From Callaeas wilsoni (Eukaryota; Chordata; Aves; Passeriformes; Callaeidae): a stretch of 64,000 nucleotides of DNA. The notes beneath the pieces are model-generated. The model was not told the DNA's origin, did no database searches, and saw only the letters and a program-made list of their open reading frames with translations. The position numbers and the translations under genes are program-made. Positions 49,901 through 61,995 of the stretch are shown here, piece by piece (position 1 is the stretch's first letter; each line of letters starts with the position of its first letter). The stretch spans positions 496,001-560,000 of the forward strand of contig VWPU01014059.1 in assembly GCA_013398955.1 (NCBI GenBank), given 5' to 3'.

Positions 49901-51999
49901 CTACAGTGGGAAAGTCTATTAAAATTTCACACTTTTAAATCTCTCCCTTCTCTTTTAATTAGAATTTTCCAAGATAAAATAGAAGATGTGTACCTCCCTG
50001 AACTCAACAGGAAAGGTCAAGGATAAACAGCATGATGCATGAAGCTCCTTTGTGCCCAACATGTTCAGGTTAGGAAGAATGTGTTAAAATGATTGTGTGG
50101 AAAAGACATGTCTGGGAATGAATTTTCATTGTGAAGCAACAGTGGCACTGAGATGTTCTGCCTGCACATGCACACCCACCCACTCCGCCTGTTACATTAT
50201 TCAGTGTGTGTGCTGCTTTCCTAAGCACTGCAAGGGAAGTGAATTCCTCTTTTTTCTCAGGACTAAGTAATCATTTTCCAAAAGACTTGAAAGTTTTAAC
50301 CTCTTTTACCACTGAATTTGCCAGAAAATGCAACTTACAATCTTGAAAGAGCCCATAGAGAACATGACTGGATTCTTATTCTGATGCCCAGTGATGTTTA
50401 TGGATATTATTGTACTGAAAAATCAATAAGCAATCCCTTTTCATTCTAATATAAAGCAAAGGTATTTTTTTTCCTTATTTTCTTTTTTTTTTTTTTCCTT
50501 CTTGCTCAGTGGCTGCTGTATTCCTTGCCATGAAATGAGATAGCTTGACAGGGGAATTGGGAAGTGTGTTCAGAAAACTCTTTTGAAAACCTCTCTGGTA
50601 GAAAATGCAGTGACTGAAGTGGAAAACATCAGTTTCAGCTTTTTAATTGTGAGAAGGAAACCCAAGTTTAGTACTTCCCTGTCGATAACTTCTGCTGTCG
50701 TAAGTGTATTATCAAAGAGATCTTGTCCTACTTATGGACAGCAATTTTTGAATTAACTTTCTGTATATGTAAATGCTTGCTGGATTAGGCTATGCACGGA
50801 TGCCAACTTTATGAACAAAATATCTGTGCATCGCAAGACTCCTGAACAATTAAATAAGATTTGTAAATCATTTTTAGAGTTGAGCACTTAAATTGTATGT
50901 GAAGTGCTGCCAGCCTCCTATACTTCTCAGAGAAAAGTAGTATTTGACACCTATGCATTTGATTATCCCCTGAAACTACTGTATTCCAAGGCACAAAGAT
51001 TCTTAGATTGATGGTAAGAAACCATAAGGTATTTTATATAGGACTCATTCTTCCATTTCTATCTGTAAAAGAAGTAACACTTCTTAGGAGCTCTATATAA
51101 GCAAAATTATCTGAGTCAATAATCAGCCCTAAAGGCTAGAGCAGGGTTCACAACATACCATAAGAGTGTTTTGATGAATGAGACTAGACCTTTTTCCTTT
51201 TTATTTTTTAAATATTTTGATAGAAGGTACCTAGCACACCACAGCACATAAAAAATAAGGCAAAATATTTTCTGATTTCATGTTCAATATAAAATCTGTC
51301 TGGGATGGCTACAGAAGAGTACAGATAAAATTCAAAAGTTCAAACATTTTATGCCACTTCTTTGATTAAAACTTCATTGCACTGTGCAGCTGAAACACAG
51401 TGCACATGTGCCTGCAAACTTAGCATCTCCTATCCAAATACAAGCACTATAAAATTTCCATTTAAAGTAATCCACTTGATAGGCATTACTTAATCAAAGG
51501 ATACCAGCTGTGGTATTTAAAAACAGCAGCTCCATATTCAAGTAAGATGACAGACTTATTTTCTATCTTTTCGAAACCCATGTTCCATTTATTGTAAATA
51601 TTTTATAGTTACTAAGCTGTTAAATTGCCAATACAGAAGCAACCTTTAGCTAAAGTTCTTCATGCTAAAAATTAAAAGGGACTATTCATAAATTCATCAG
51701 GTTAAACGTGATCGAGTTCTGTATTATTGTAACTTCAACAGGAAAACCTATTTAAAACTACAGAAATATTATTATTGTTACACGAAGAAGCAGGGACATG
51801 TCAGTTCAAAAACATACTATTTCAGAAAAATATTATGCCCCTGTCAGTGAAGTTTCACAGCATATTTCATCACGGTAATTTAACCACTGGAAGTTTGCTT
51901 TGGATTGCAGTAAAAAAATATTACTCTTTTCCTATGACTGTTTGTTACTAACAAGTTATACTTGAGCAGATATGAAATTAATCAGCTAACTCCAACCTT
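46901..51999. other. Unique non-coding stretch
   Basis: No gene or mobile element is recognised. Simple tracts are an A15 at 48261-48275 and a T14 at 50483-50496. Minus-strand open frames at 46828-47145 (105 codons) and 47734-48090 (118 codons) are among the longer ones of the window. Their translations match no family I know, and I see no start context, promoter or conserved motif, so I leave them uncalled. Confidence 0.5.
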
Positions 52000-52920
52000 T
52001 TCTGCACATCTCTTATAAAACTGAGGCCAAAGAGTGCATAGTATGCATTTTGGTTGATAACTCCACTGTTAATTGAGAATGTAATTTCTATTTCTTTCTT
52101 CAGCCAATCGCTCCTGTTGGGTTCTGTCCTTTAAATTTGTGCTTGTAGGAAAATCAGAGATCATCCTGCTGGCTAGCTTTCATTGCTTTGCATGAACTTG
52201 TAGAATCACAGTCAAAGCTGTAGAATGTGTAGCACAGAAAGGATAACAAAGAGTGGGGAATATCCTGTCTTTATGGGCATGTTCTACTCATCAATCTGTC
52301 AGTCCAAATCATTTCTACAGCTGTGTGAATAATTCACAGTGAGTCATTCTGCAATGATCTAATTTTTTCTGCTCATGAGAGACTTCTTACCATTACTAAT
52401 ATTTTTTATTAGATATCTATTTTAAATTATCCAATTAATTAATATTCCTTAATTTTTATAGCTTGGTCATGAAAACCTCTTGTCTTGTAACAAATGTGGA
52501 TTAGCCATCAGTCAGCACTCTTGCTCACCCTGAATATTGGCTTTCTGTGGGAGCCTAAGTGTAGCGAACAAAAGAACTATTCAAACATGTCAAAATCTGT
52601 CCCATGTTATATTTGCTATTTAAATTCTTAGATGTGATTAATTGCACAAAATTGCTACCGATCTCTGATTGGCTGTCTGTGATAACACTGCCAGAAGTGA
52701 GTGCTCATTTTGCATAAATGTTAAATGCAGGTTTCACACACAGTCCAGCCAGCTAAACCTATTCACACAAGCTGCTCCACAGAATGAGCACTTAGAGAAT
52801 ATAAATGGGGCGCAAGCTTGATTAATGTAAATTGATTTTAAAATGGGAAAGAATATCTGAAGAGATACAGTTCTACCTCTATTTCTCACTGTGAAATTGT
52901 TACAGTTGTAAAGTTGTAAC
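52000..52920. other. Cluster of candidate conserved non-coding elements
   Basis: Two complex sub-stretches (about 52010-52400 and 52620-52900) flank an AT-rich middle. They carry CCAAT (52104-52108), its reverse ATTGG in GATTGG (52667-52672), GATAA words near 52680, ATTAATTAAT near 52434 and several ATTAATG/TTAAAT homeodomain-like cores. There is no credible open frame; the 62-codon minus frame at 52734-52922 looks random. Vertebrate conserved enhancers often look like this, but a multi-species alignment is the only real test. Confidence 0.25.
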
Positions 52921-55904
52921 ACTCATTTACTGCTTTGTTTTAAAAATAAACCTCAAAAATTAAAATAAATAAATTAAAGCCATAACATCCCTACTAGTGT
53001 TGTTCATCATTCTTATATTTAGGAAAAAATTAAGTATAAAATATTTTGAAATGATTTATGTTGTTGAAGGTCATATGAAGTCAGTGAAAGATTAGGAAAG
53101 AAAACCCTTGAAAAAAAAAAAATAACAGTTTTCTCACATATCTGAAGCTTGGACCTCTTTTCTCAATATGCTCCAGAAGTATCAAAACCTCATCCAAGTT
53201 TTATATGCCAGAGAAGGATTCGGATGAAATCTGGCAAAATTTTGCTCTGCATTTTTCAAGTTCAGTCAAGCTTGAAGTTCCAAACAGTTTTGATGAGGGA
53301 ACTTTTTTTTTGATGATGACAATAAAAGTTAAAACTCTTCCAATGATGTTTATTTTTTAATAAAACCAATATCTTCTGTACAGACCCACCTAATTAATGT
53401 TACTCTTCAGCAAACCATTTACCTTAAGAAATTATTAACATTTTGGACTGTTTTCTTTGTTCCATTGTTGGCACTTAAACTGTCATGGAAAATGGTTAGC
53501 AAAAGCTGATCTAGATATTGAAATAGGTAGAAAGCCTCAAAAAACACAATCATAAATAAAAATTAAATTTCTCTGGTCAGATCCATATTCCTTGCATTGG
53601 CAAATATGAACAGGTATTTTGTAGAATTAAATCCTTTTACCTTATAAATGCATTCATTTCTATTGATTAACATCCCTCAGGGTTCGCTGGTTTCAGAACA
53701 GGTTTTCTAACAAAGTGGCTGTATCAAAATCACACATTAAAACACTCTAAATATGTCATAGTATTGCTGAAAACAGAAACACATGCACACTTGCCAAGTT
53801 CCAAAACTAGAATGCTCCAGATACAGGTTAACAGAAATTTTGCTTTTTGAAACAGGATTCAATTTACCAAAGTCTCCTAGAGAATATCATCCAGTAATGA
53901 AACAATTGTCATTCAAATTCTGGCTTCTCTCACAAGCAGCGATGCATCAAGAGGAAGGGTGGAAACTGGATGGATACTCAGTGATTTGGTAGGTCCAGTT
54001 TCCACCAAACTGAGAATGCTTTATCTGCTACCATTTATTTCAATACCGTAACTTTTTTGGTTTTAGTGTTACATTATACTTATGCAAGACATAAAATATT
54101 GTCCTGATATTAGAATCTGTAGGGCTTTTGTTTTGCTTTTCTTCTGGTTGTTTACTAGGGATTTTACAACAACAGTCTGGACTGTAATTGTAAATTATTA
54201 ATATTTTTAGGTTTTGTGCAGATACTGGCAGAGAAAAGATGATTGTTAAATTCTTTAAAGATTAGCATTCATGCATGAACACAGTGATCTGCAAGACCGG
54301 GTTCTAGAAAGCCAGATTATAAAAGTACCAGATGAAGGCACTTTTGCAGTTTTAATAGCCTCAGCTGAAAACATTCAAACTGCGGGTCTGTGATTTTAAT
54401 CTCAGACAAACAGAGACTCATTTGCCTTATACAGCTTTAGGTAAGACAGTGTTTATCTACAGACCTAGAAGTGTTCCTCAGCTCCAGGGTTTGAGTCCTA
54501 AATCATTCCTAAATCATGTCCCAGCCTGATCCTGGGATGAGATCAGCTCTGAGATCACTTCGGTTCCAGAATGTTTTCCATAGAAAGGAAATTTTGGCTT
54601 TTAAACTGACTGAAGTTACCACAGATGACTGCTATGACTGAAGGAAGAACAAGTAGCTCATATATGTATACCACTAGATACACCCAAAAATTGATCTCTT
54701 ACCTTACTTCTAACAGGGGAGCATCCACAGACATCATAATCTATGTTTGTTTAGGTTAGCAACAAAAAAAGTCTCACGAGTTTTGCTATTATTTGAAAAG
54801 ATCAGTGTACCACCATTTGTTCAAGGAGAGGTGATATTAAAAGAAAGGTATAGTACAGAATGATTAACAGTTTATGAAATTCATCACAATAGCTGTGGTT
54901 TCTTTTCTTATCATGGGTAAGTTTGGTTAATTACCAATTCAATTAATAAATAGCCTTTGTAGCCATCTTCTGAGCCAGAAAAAGTTCAGATATCCACCTT
55001 CTTTTACATTCTTACTAATGTGAATCTAATATTTATCTGAATCATACTAAGGCACATTTTTACAAATTTTCCCATGACATGGAAGTCAACGGCTATAGCG
55101 TGATTTATGCCATTTTATCCTTTATTTTCAAAAAATGGTATTCCCACAGATCCCTTATGTTCAATAAAAGAAAGGTATTAAGAAAATACCTCAAGTGGTC
55201 ATTCCTGTGCTTTTTAAAATATCTTTCTTCTTGTCTCTTCGAAATGTATTTACAATCATTTTGTGCTACCTATTTCATGAACATTTCTTGACCCTTGTGT
55301 GGCACAGTTAAACCATTATTGATTACAGAGCAACTTAATTTAACTTTATTAATTATATTCCAGAACAATTAAAGATGTAAGAGTTATGAATAATAAATGA
55401 TAGTGAAATGGAAACTTCTTTAATAATCAATTTTTATTAAAGTTATGTTCAATAGCCAACCTAGTAAATTTACCATTTATATTTAGCAGAATAAGTCTTG
55501 TATGTATTCTGTTTGTTATCCAGTTACTAAAGGCACATTTCCTCGGGGAGGGGGAAGTTGGATCTGGTTTCATTATACTAACTTCATAAAAATGTGAATG
55601 AGGATGAACTTCTGCTTTGTCTGTCAGAAGCTACTGGCTATTTCAGGACCCAGATGCTCGCCGGAGAAGGGAGTCTCCTTAAATAAAAGGGATAAGTCCT
55701 GCTCCACTGAAGTCATTAGGAACATTTGTTACTCCTTCAACATGAGACACAATTTAATCAGACATATTTTAAAAAATTCAACTAGATAGGAGTTTTGCAA
55801 AACTTTTTAAAAAGTTATACTTTATTACTGCCTATTACTTGTTTCATTATTCATTCCTGAATGCAGGAGAATCTAAAAATAAAGGTTAGATTTCATTTGA
55901 CTTT
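52921..55904. other. Unique AT-rich non-coding stretch
   Basis: No gene is recognised. Sequence is AT-rich with short homopolymers, for example T9 near 53306 and A10 near 53112. Open frames are below 75 codons with no domain. Confidence 0.55.
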
Positions 55905-56397
55905 ATCTCCACAACCCCATGGAGAACAATGGAGGTGATAAGGTGAGGTTGTCCGCTGAGTCCAGTGGTGCGGGATGGAGGGTGACTGCCCAAGGAGACA
56001 GGTTAAGATGGGCTAAGGAGCACAATTCTGGGAACAGGCTGCAGTGATCACCTCTTGTGCTGCAGCAACATGGGCTCTGAGAAAAATTATGGAGTCTCAG
56101 ACATGGTAGAGGTTGAAGGACTATAAATCCCTTTTATTTACAAAAGACCACTTGGAGAATCTGCAGAGGTGGCTGGCAAAATGTGAAGCAGGGTAGATGT
56201 TGCTCAGAGGCTTCTGGTTAAGTCACGCCTGAGCAGGCATGGATACGGTGCCACAAAGAGCAAAGGCCAAGTAGGAATGCTCAGCAGTGCCCTGCATAAA
56301 GCCACCGGTTTGGGTTCCCTAATATGTAATATATATTGACCAACTGGTTCAAGCTCAGCAGTCATATGGCTTTATGATCCATAAGGAGAGTGTGAAG
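55905..56397. other. GC-richer block next to a CR1, origin unassigned
   Basis: This sequence contrasts with its AT-rich flanks and abuts the CR1 3' fragment that follows. It contains 'ccgctgagtccagtggtgcg' and 'caggcatggatacggtgcca' and has several CpGs. It does not follow the CR1 consensus I remember upstream of the 3' end. It could be an LTR fragment, a different LINE subfamily or another repeat inserted beside the CR1. No coding frame is credible. Confidence 0.35.
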
Positions 56398-56717
56398 GAG
56401 TGAAGCTTGCTTAAGGAGGATCTCATTGGAATATTCAACTACCTGGAGGTGGATTGTAGGAGAGATTGAGACAGACATTTGTTTCTGCAAGTGTGTTGAA
56501 ACAAGGGAAATTATGATCAGGTACAAGTGGGGAAAAAAAACCACAAGAAGCATGACCAGAAATGCTATAGTCTCTTCAACCCTTAATATATCCTAAACTC
56601 AAGTAAGACCCAGAACAATCTGGTCTAACTTTGAAGTTAGTCTTACTCCCCTCAACAGGGTGTGGACTAGAGATCTCTGGAGGGCCCTACCAGCCCAAAT
56701 CATTCTATGGTTCAGTA
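56398..56717 (+). mobile_element. CR1 LINE fragment, 3' UTR and terminus
   Basis: Recognisable CR1 3' segments are 'aggaggatctcattggaata', 'actacctggaggtggattgt', then after a diverged or deleted middle 'acaatctggtctaactttga', 'gtgtggactagagatctct' and 'cagcccaaatcattctatgg', which leads into the CR1 terminal repeat word (ATTCTATGGTTC). The part that would normally lie between (AACATCAGGAAA-like to GTTGCCCAGAG-like sequence) is largely missing, so the copy carries an internal deletion of the 3' UTR. It is an old, non-functional insertion on the + strand. The 5' limit is approximate. Confidence 0.8.
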
Positions 56718-59700
56718 CCCTGTGATATTAATCAGGCCAGGATTTTCGTTATACCACCTCTCTGAAAGCAGATGGGAAAATCACCAAACAACCTACTTCG
56801 AACCAAGTAGCATGCAAAGATTCTTTGTTACTATATGCAAAAGAAAAAAGCTGAGTCTGCACAATAATGGTAGTTCTACTTGCTAAAGCAGTAAGATCAT
56901 TAGCTGTGTTTAGTGTTTGACAAGCTGCTACTTTTAAGATAATCAGATTTATTTTTTCCAACAGGCATATTAAAGATATTCTGAAACTGCTATTTGGAAA
57001 ACCAATACTCCCTCAAGATTGTTTTCCAGAATACTGCCAGGGATTTAACTTATGAATTGTTTCTATCTGGCTCCCAATTTGCCGGATTTGACATTCTAAA
57101 AGACATTCTTTCCTATACCCATTTAAAAACTTAGGGAAATCATAGAGAAACTAAAAGAAAAAGAATGGTATATTATATGTAACAACGGGTTTAAAGCTCT
57201 GAACCACCATCAGCAGTGAAGATCCAACTCATTCAGATACATTCATTTATTAGAATACTCACCTAAAGTAGAGTAAAAAATATGGATTAAGTTGTATATT
57301 TTGTATACTATGAAGTAGTAGAATATTAAAAGTCTATTCAATACAATGTGGAATTTAGTAACAAATGTTTACAACAAATTTGATGATATTGATTAGAGAT
57401 GCTTTAAATATTGGGGGTACCATCTGAAAAATTACAGGTTCTGCAGGCAAACTTCTCAGCTGATTTTGAAAAGTTTGATAAGCCAAAAACATTGGTAGTA
57501 TTTTCCCTTTCAGAAGATGTCGGTTTTTTTTTTAATTTTGAATTCAAAAATAAAACAACCCACAAACCAAGCAAATGCTACCACTTCCTTTCAGACTAAA
57601 AGTTTTCTTTAACACATTTTTCCAAGGAGAAATAAACCAATATAATTCTAGTTTTCTTGATCTTTTCCAATGAAAAAATATTAATAGCATGTCAGTGAAA
57701 AGTTAATCTATTTTATGGGCTATCAACTCTATCTATTTCATGGGCACAGAAGTCAAGGAAGACGACAGCTTTAACTTCAAGGCTGAGCAAATAAAATAAG
57801 TTTTCAATCAAGCAATTTAAACTTCACTTGTCCTAATAGAGTAGTTAGCAGAAAGAATGTGAATCAGTTAAAAATTTCTTCCTGCCACTCTCCCTTGCTC
57901 AGAATCTCTGGTATATGAAGCCAAACTTTAGCTATTGACTGTGTGTGTTGAATTGGCTAACGGATAAAGCATGCTAAAAAAGGAAGTTTGACCTGATTTT
58001 GACTACTTTGTGAGATCTCTGCTTTCAAATTGTCATTTGCTTGGCACTTCTTGGCATTTAGTCCAGCTATGAATATCGCGAATAATTACTGTCAATGATT
58101 ATGAATTAGGGATCTTAAATTATTTTAGAATTCTTTTTGTGTTGCATTATTCCCTTGAACAACAATGTTCTTTATATATTTGTTTTAGTTAGGCACCTTT
58201 CAAAGGCAAAAATATCTAGTAATAGCTGATTACCACATAAAGGAAATGACAGTATGCAGCATAACTGCTATTTATATCTTTGAAATCATTACTTTAAAAT
58301 TTCACTTTAAAATACCTGTAAAACTTTCCTCCATGGTGTCAGTCTTAAATCTTCATTCACTATAATTCTATCATCTATTTCACTCCAAGAAGCCTCTTTA
58401 TTTGCAGTCCTCAAAAGTATATCAATATTATTATTACCTGTATTAAAGTACTGCCTGGAGCATGAACCTGGAGCATATGTGCCTCAGAGCATTATATTCT
58501 CCAAAAGTATCAATAAACAAGAGTTCCTTTACCAGAAATTTACTAGAGAAATAAATGGTGAAGAAAAAGGTAATATTATCATATTCGGGGAAGAAAAAAA
58601 GGATTTATTTCAGATCACACCAGGAGAATTAAATACAAACCTTTGCAGTCTTCAAAAAGCATCCAAGCTCTCCCAATACACTTTATTACCTCCTAATTTA
58701 AAGCTGATCACATGGTAGGATCTTTAGCTCTTGTTACCCTCAAGCCAAGGGGAACACACTTGTGTGTTCATATAGATAACTGGGATTACTCAGGGAGAGT
58801 AAGGATAGAACATTCACATTAGATATTCTCAGAAGCTTTTCGTGTTTACTTTAAAGTAGCAATGGACACTCTTCCTCAAACTGCTTACCTCCGTGTTAAT
58901 TGTCTGTGTGATTTTTGAACCTGGGTGAGCTTCAACCCTCCCTTCTTCTGGCCTTGAACAGCAAACACATGTGTAGAATGCATTTATCTAAATCAAAACA
59001 TATGGGACCACTCTCTCTGACTGTGCCTCACAAGTTTAATCCTGAAAGCAGCTACCAAGCCACTTGCAGAAAGCAGAGGTAGTGGTGTGCTGATGATAGC
59101 AGTTTTTACCTGGTATGTACAAAAGTAGATGCATCTCTGCTATGTAGGAAATGGCTGAGTTTCCCTCACCCTTCAGCCATGGGTCGTGCTGCATGGCTCA
59201 GGTGGTGCCTTCAAGTCACGTTGCCTCTGAGGCAAGCTCCAGCACAGTCCTGCCTTTCTCTGGCACAGAATTGCTGGAAGCACCATCATTGCTTCTGAAA
59301 AATGTAATAAAGGAGATGAAATTTCTCCCACAGTCAGCTCCCAACTTGTTATCCACTCCACACCAGTATCCTACACTGTGACATTTTAGCACCACTTTTC
59401 TTCACATTGCTTCCTGTAGCCACATAATTGAGGCAAGTTTAATGAGTCTTCCAGCAATAAAAATTATTTTATTTTCATAGCACTCCAAATTACAAATTGT
59501 TTTTCTAATCAGGTACTTCAGAAATGGTGGACAAACACTCAGTAGTTGCAACAAAATGCTCTGATAGCAGGATGAGATTCATCATATGCTGGACACTCCT
59601 GTATTGAACTCTAAAAACAATTAAAAGAAAGCATAAAATTTGAGGAGAGATTTCTTCTTCTTAGCATTCACTCGCTCCAAGTTGCCCCATGGTATAATCA

Positions 59701-61654
59701 TAGTTTCCTGTGTCAAGGTAGGTCAAAACTGCTCGGACGGTTGTACAAACCATTTTGAGAAACTGTAAAGCTGGCCAGTCATAAAGGAAGCACAATATGA
59801 CGGAAGATAAAAAAAGAAAAGTTATAATAGGTAAATATTTCTTGTGGTACAGTGCACACCTAAGACAGCTCCTATACATTCATCCCTGCAGGAGATGGGC
59901 CTGTGCTTCCTAAAATGGAAAGAAACTGTGTATTTCTACTCTAACCAGCTAAACAGAGCTGGATACAGGGTTTCAAGCATCCTTATTATGGAAGATAACT
60001 GCAGATTGTACATTATTAAATTTTATCTCTTTCAAAGTACAAGACAAATTTTTTGGGGAATTTCTTAGTGCCTATGTACATTCATAGGAGTTTTTGACTG
60101 AAAACTTTACCAGTCAAAATAATATGCATCAGGATATGTCTAGCAATGCTGAGATCTGGAGAAATGAACCTATCTTCTAAAAGGAAAAGCACAGTGTTTT
60201 TCTTAAAAAAAAAAAAAAAAAAAAAAAAAGGGGAAAATGTTTGAAGTATTTTTGTCCTTCTGAGAATTTTTTTTTAATCCTTCTGGGAGATTGGCACCAT
60301 ATACTAACTTGTAGCCCATGAGGATTTTGTTTTCCTTCATTTCACTTTGCCTGTGTTATGAACTACTGCTTTTATTACAGAATCTTGGCAGTCATCTACT
60401 TCTAGAAGCTTTTGCTGCTCTGTAATAAGGGATTTTCCCTAAGGGATACCACTTTCAGCTGGTTAATATTTTCTCAAGAATTGTTTATCTAGGGAGACTA
60501 GAAAAGTACTTGTTCTTAAATGCTGTAAAGATCAGTTGGAGAACAAATCAAAGTGTTTCAAGACCCATTCAGCAGGCTTCATGTGCTTCTCACATGATTT
60601 ATTTCTTTTTGTTTCTAATCAACAGGCAGGAAAGAGGAGCTATTATTTCGGATGATAATTACTACATTATCTTAATGTGCCCAAGAAGTGGGTACATATT
60701 AAAATAACCTTTGTAGCACTTGTTCCAAGTTCCTGCTATTTTTATACAAGAAAGTTGCTAAAAAATTACTTCAGGGTATCTTCTTCAGGAAAAAAGTTTA
60801 CATGATGTCCTTGCACGCAAGAGGGATGTCATTTCAGGAAAAATGGGGTGACATTACCTTAGTTACTGTGGAATAATGGAGTCAAGCTATTCAAGGTCTA
60901 CCCAGGACAAGAAATTTAATTACAGAATTCCAGACAACCTCAAATTCACACAGTACAGTAGGAATTCAAAGGTATCAGGAATAGAGCAGAGCATGATGAT
61001 ATATTACGCTTTTCATTCTCTTGTAAAACAGATAATTTACATTTCCATAAGCACAATACAAGATAAGATACTAAAATGTCAGTATTCATTTCCTAAATCT
61101 CCATTCACTTCTGTTTCCTCTGTTGGTGGATCTTAATGGATGAATTTGATTCCAATGCCCCAACCAGAATCTGCACGACCAGCCAAACAGAAAAGTCACA
61201 TCTCTTTTTTGTTTGACTACACAGTGTCCTTTGCTGCCTACTGTTCTCCTCATAAACTTCAGACAGCTATTTGAGACAGTTTGCATAAGATGAGAATCCT
61301 TCTACTTTCAGGGTATTTAACTACTGGTGATATAAACTGTTGAGCTTTAATCCTTCCCTAGCAAAGTATAGATGGTCATTTCTACTTAGTCCTTTCCACT
61401 GCTCAGCAAGGCCTCTGATAACACATCTTGACCAATATGTGCCATTTCAAAAATGAAACCATATATTTTCTAAGGCTATATAGGACAAATGACTGTATAC
61501 TTTTCTCTGTTTTTCTGTGTTTCTAGGCAACATGCTGCAGACACAATATAAATTGGGGATTCACATTTATCTTTCTTCCACTCATCCATGACATAAAGCA
61601 CTTACTGTCCACTTTGTTATTTCTAAGATGTTAAAGCAGTAGTAAGAGAACACA
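56718..61654. other. Unique non-coding stretch
   Basis: No gene or mobile element is recognised. An A25 tract lies at 60205-60229. A locally GC-richer patch at about 59150-59300 has overlapping opposite-strand open frames (59151-59381 + and 59173-59361 -), but neither has a domain. Remaining open frames are short and composition-driven. Confidence 0.5.
60205..60229 (+). repeat. A25 homopolymer
   Basis: Twenty-five consecutive A bases followed by GGGG, the longest A run of the window. No processed pseudogene or SINE body was recognised upstream, so retroposon origin is unsupported. Confidence 0.92.
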
Positions 61655-61995
61655 GCATTCATCTGCATATATTCAGTTTGCTCTCTTGGGTAGCACTGCC
61701 ATTTATTTTATATCCCTTTAATTAAAATTGTCATTGCTGGGATTCTTTTTTTAATCTGCAAGGTTTTGTGCAAGGTAAATATTCATGTTTTCAAAAAAAG
61801 GAATGGGGAGAGAGAGACGGTCCCATCACTTGCATTTAATCACACTAAACAAGCTCTTTAGACAATTTGTTCTGAAATTCCTCTAATTAGAGCTTGCCCT
61901 CCAGGTAATGCTCTGATCTGATTTACCAGTGAGTATAAATTAGGGACATTATGCAATTAGCTCTAAGACCACAAATAGAAGGAACAGCTGGGTGG
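61655..61995. other. Candidate conserved non-coding element rich in homeodomain sites
   Basis: This stretch holds the palindrome TTTAATTAAA (61717-61726), TAATTAG (61884-61890) and CAATTAG (61954-61960), all with homeodomain TAAT/ATTA cores, in sequence with a complex, low-repeat texture. No open frame is credible. Of the candidate regulatory stretches in the window this looks the most like a vertebrate developmental enhancer, but that is inference from motifs. Confidence 0.3.

Noticed and set aside
60205..60229. A25 tract as a retroposon or processed-pseudogene tail
   Set aside because: No gene-like or SINE body upstream and no flanking duplication; same for the A19 tracts at 25155 and 29941 and the A17 at 62819.
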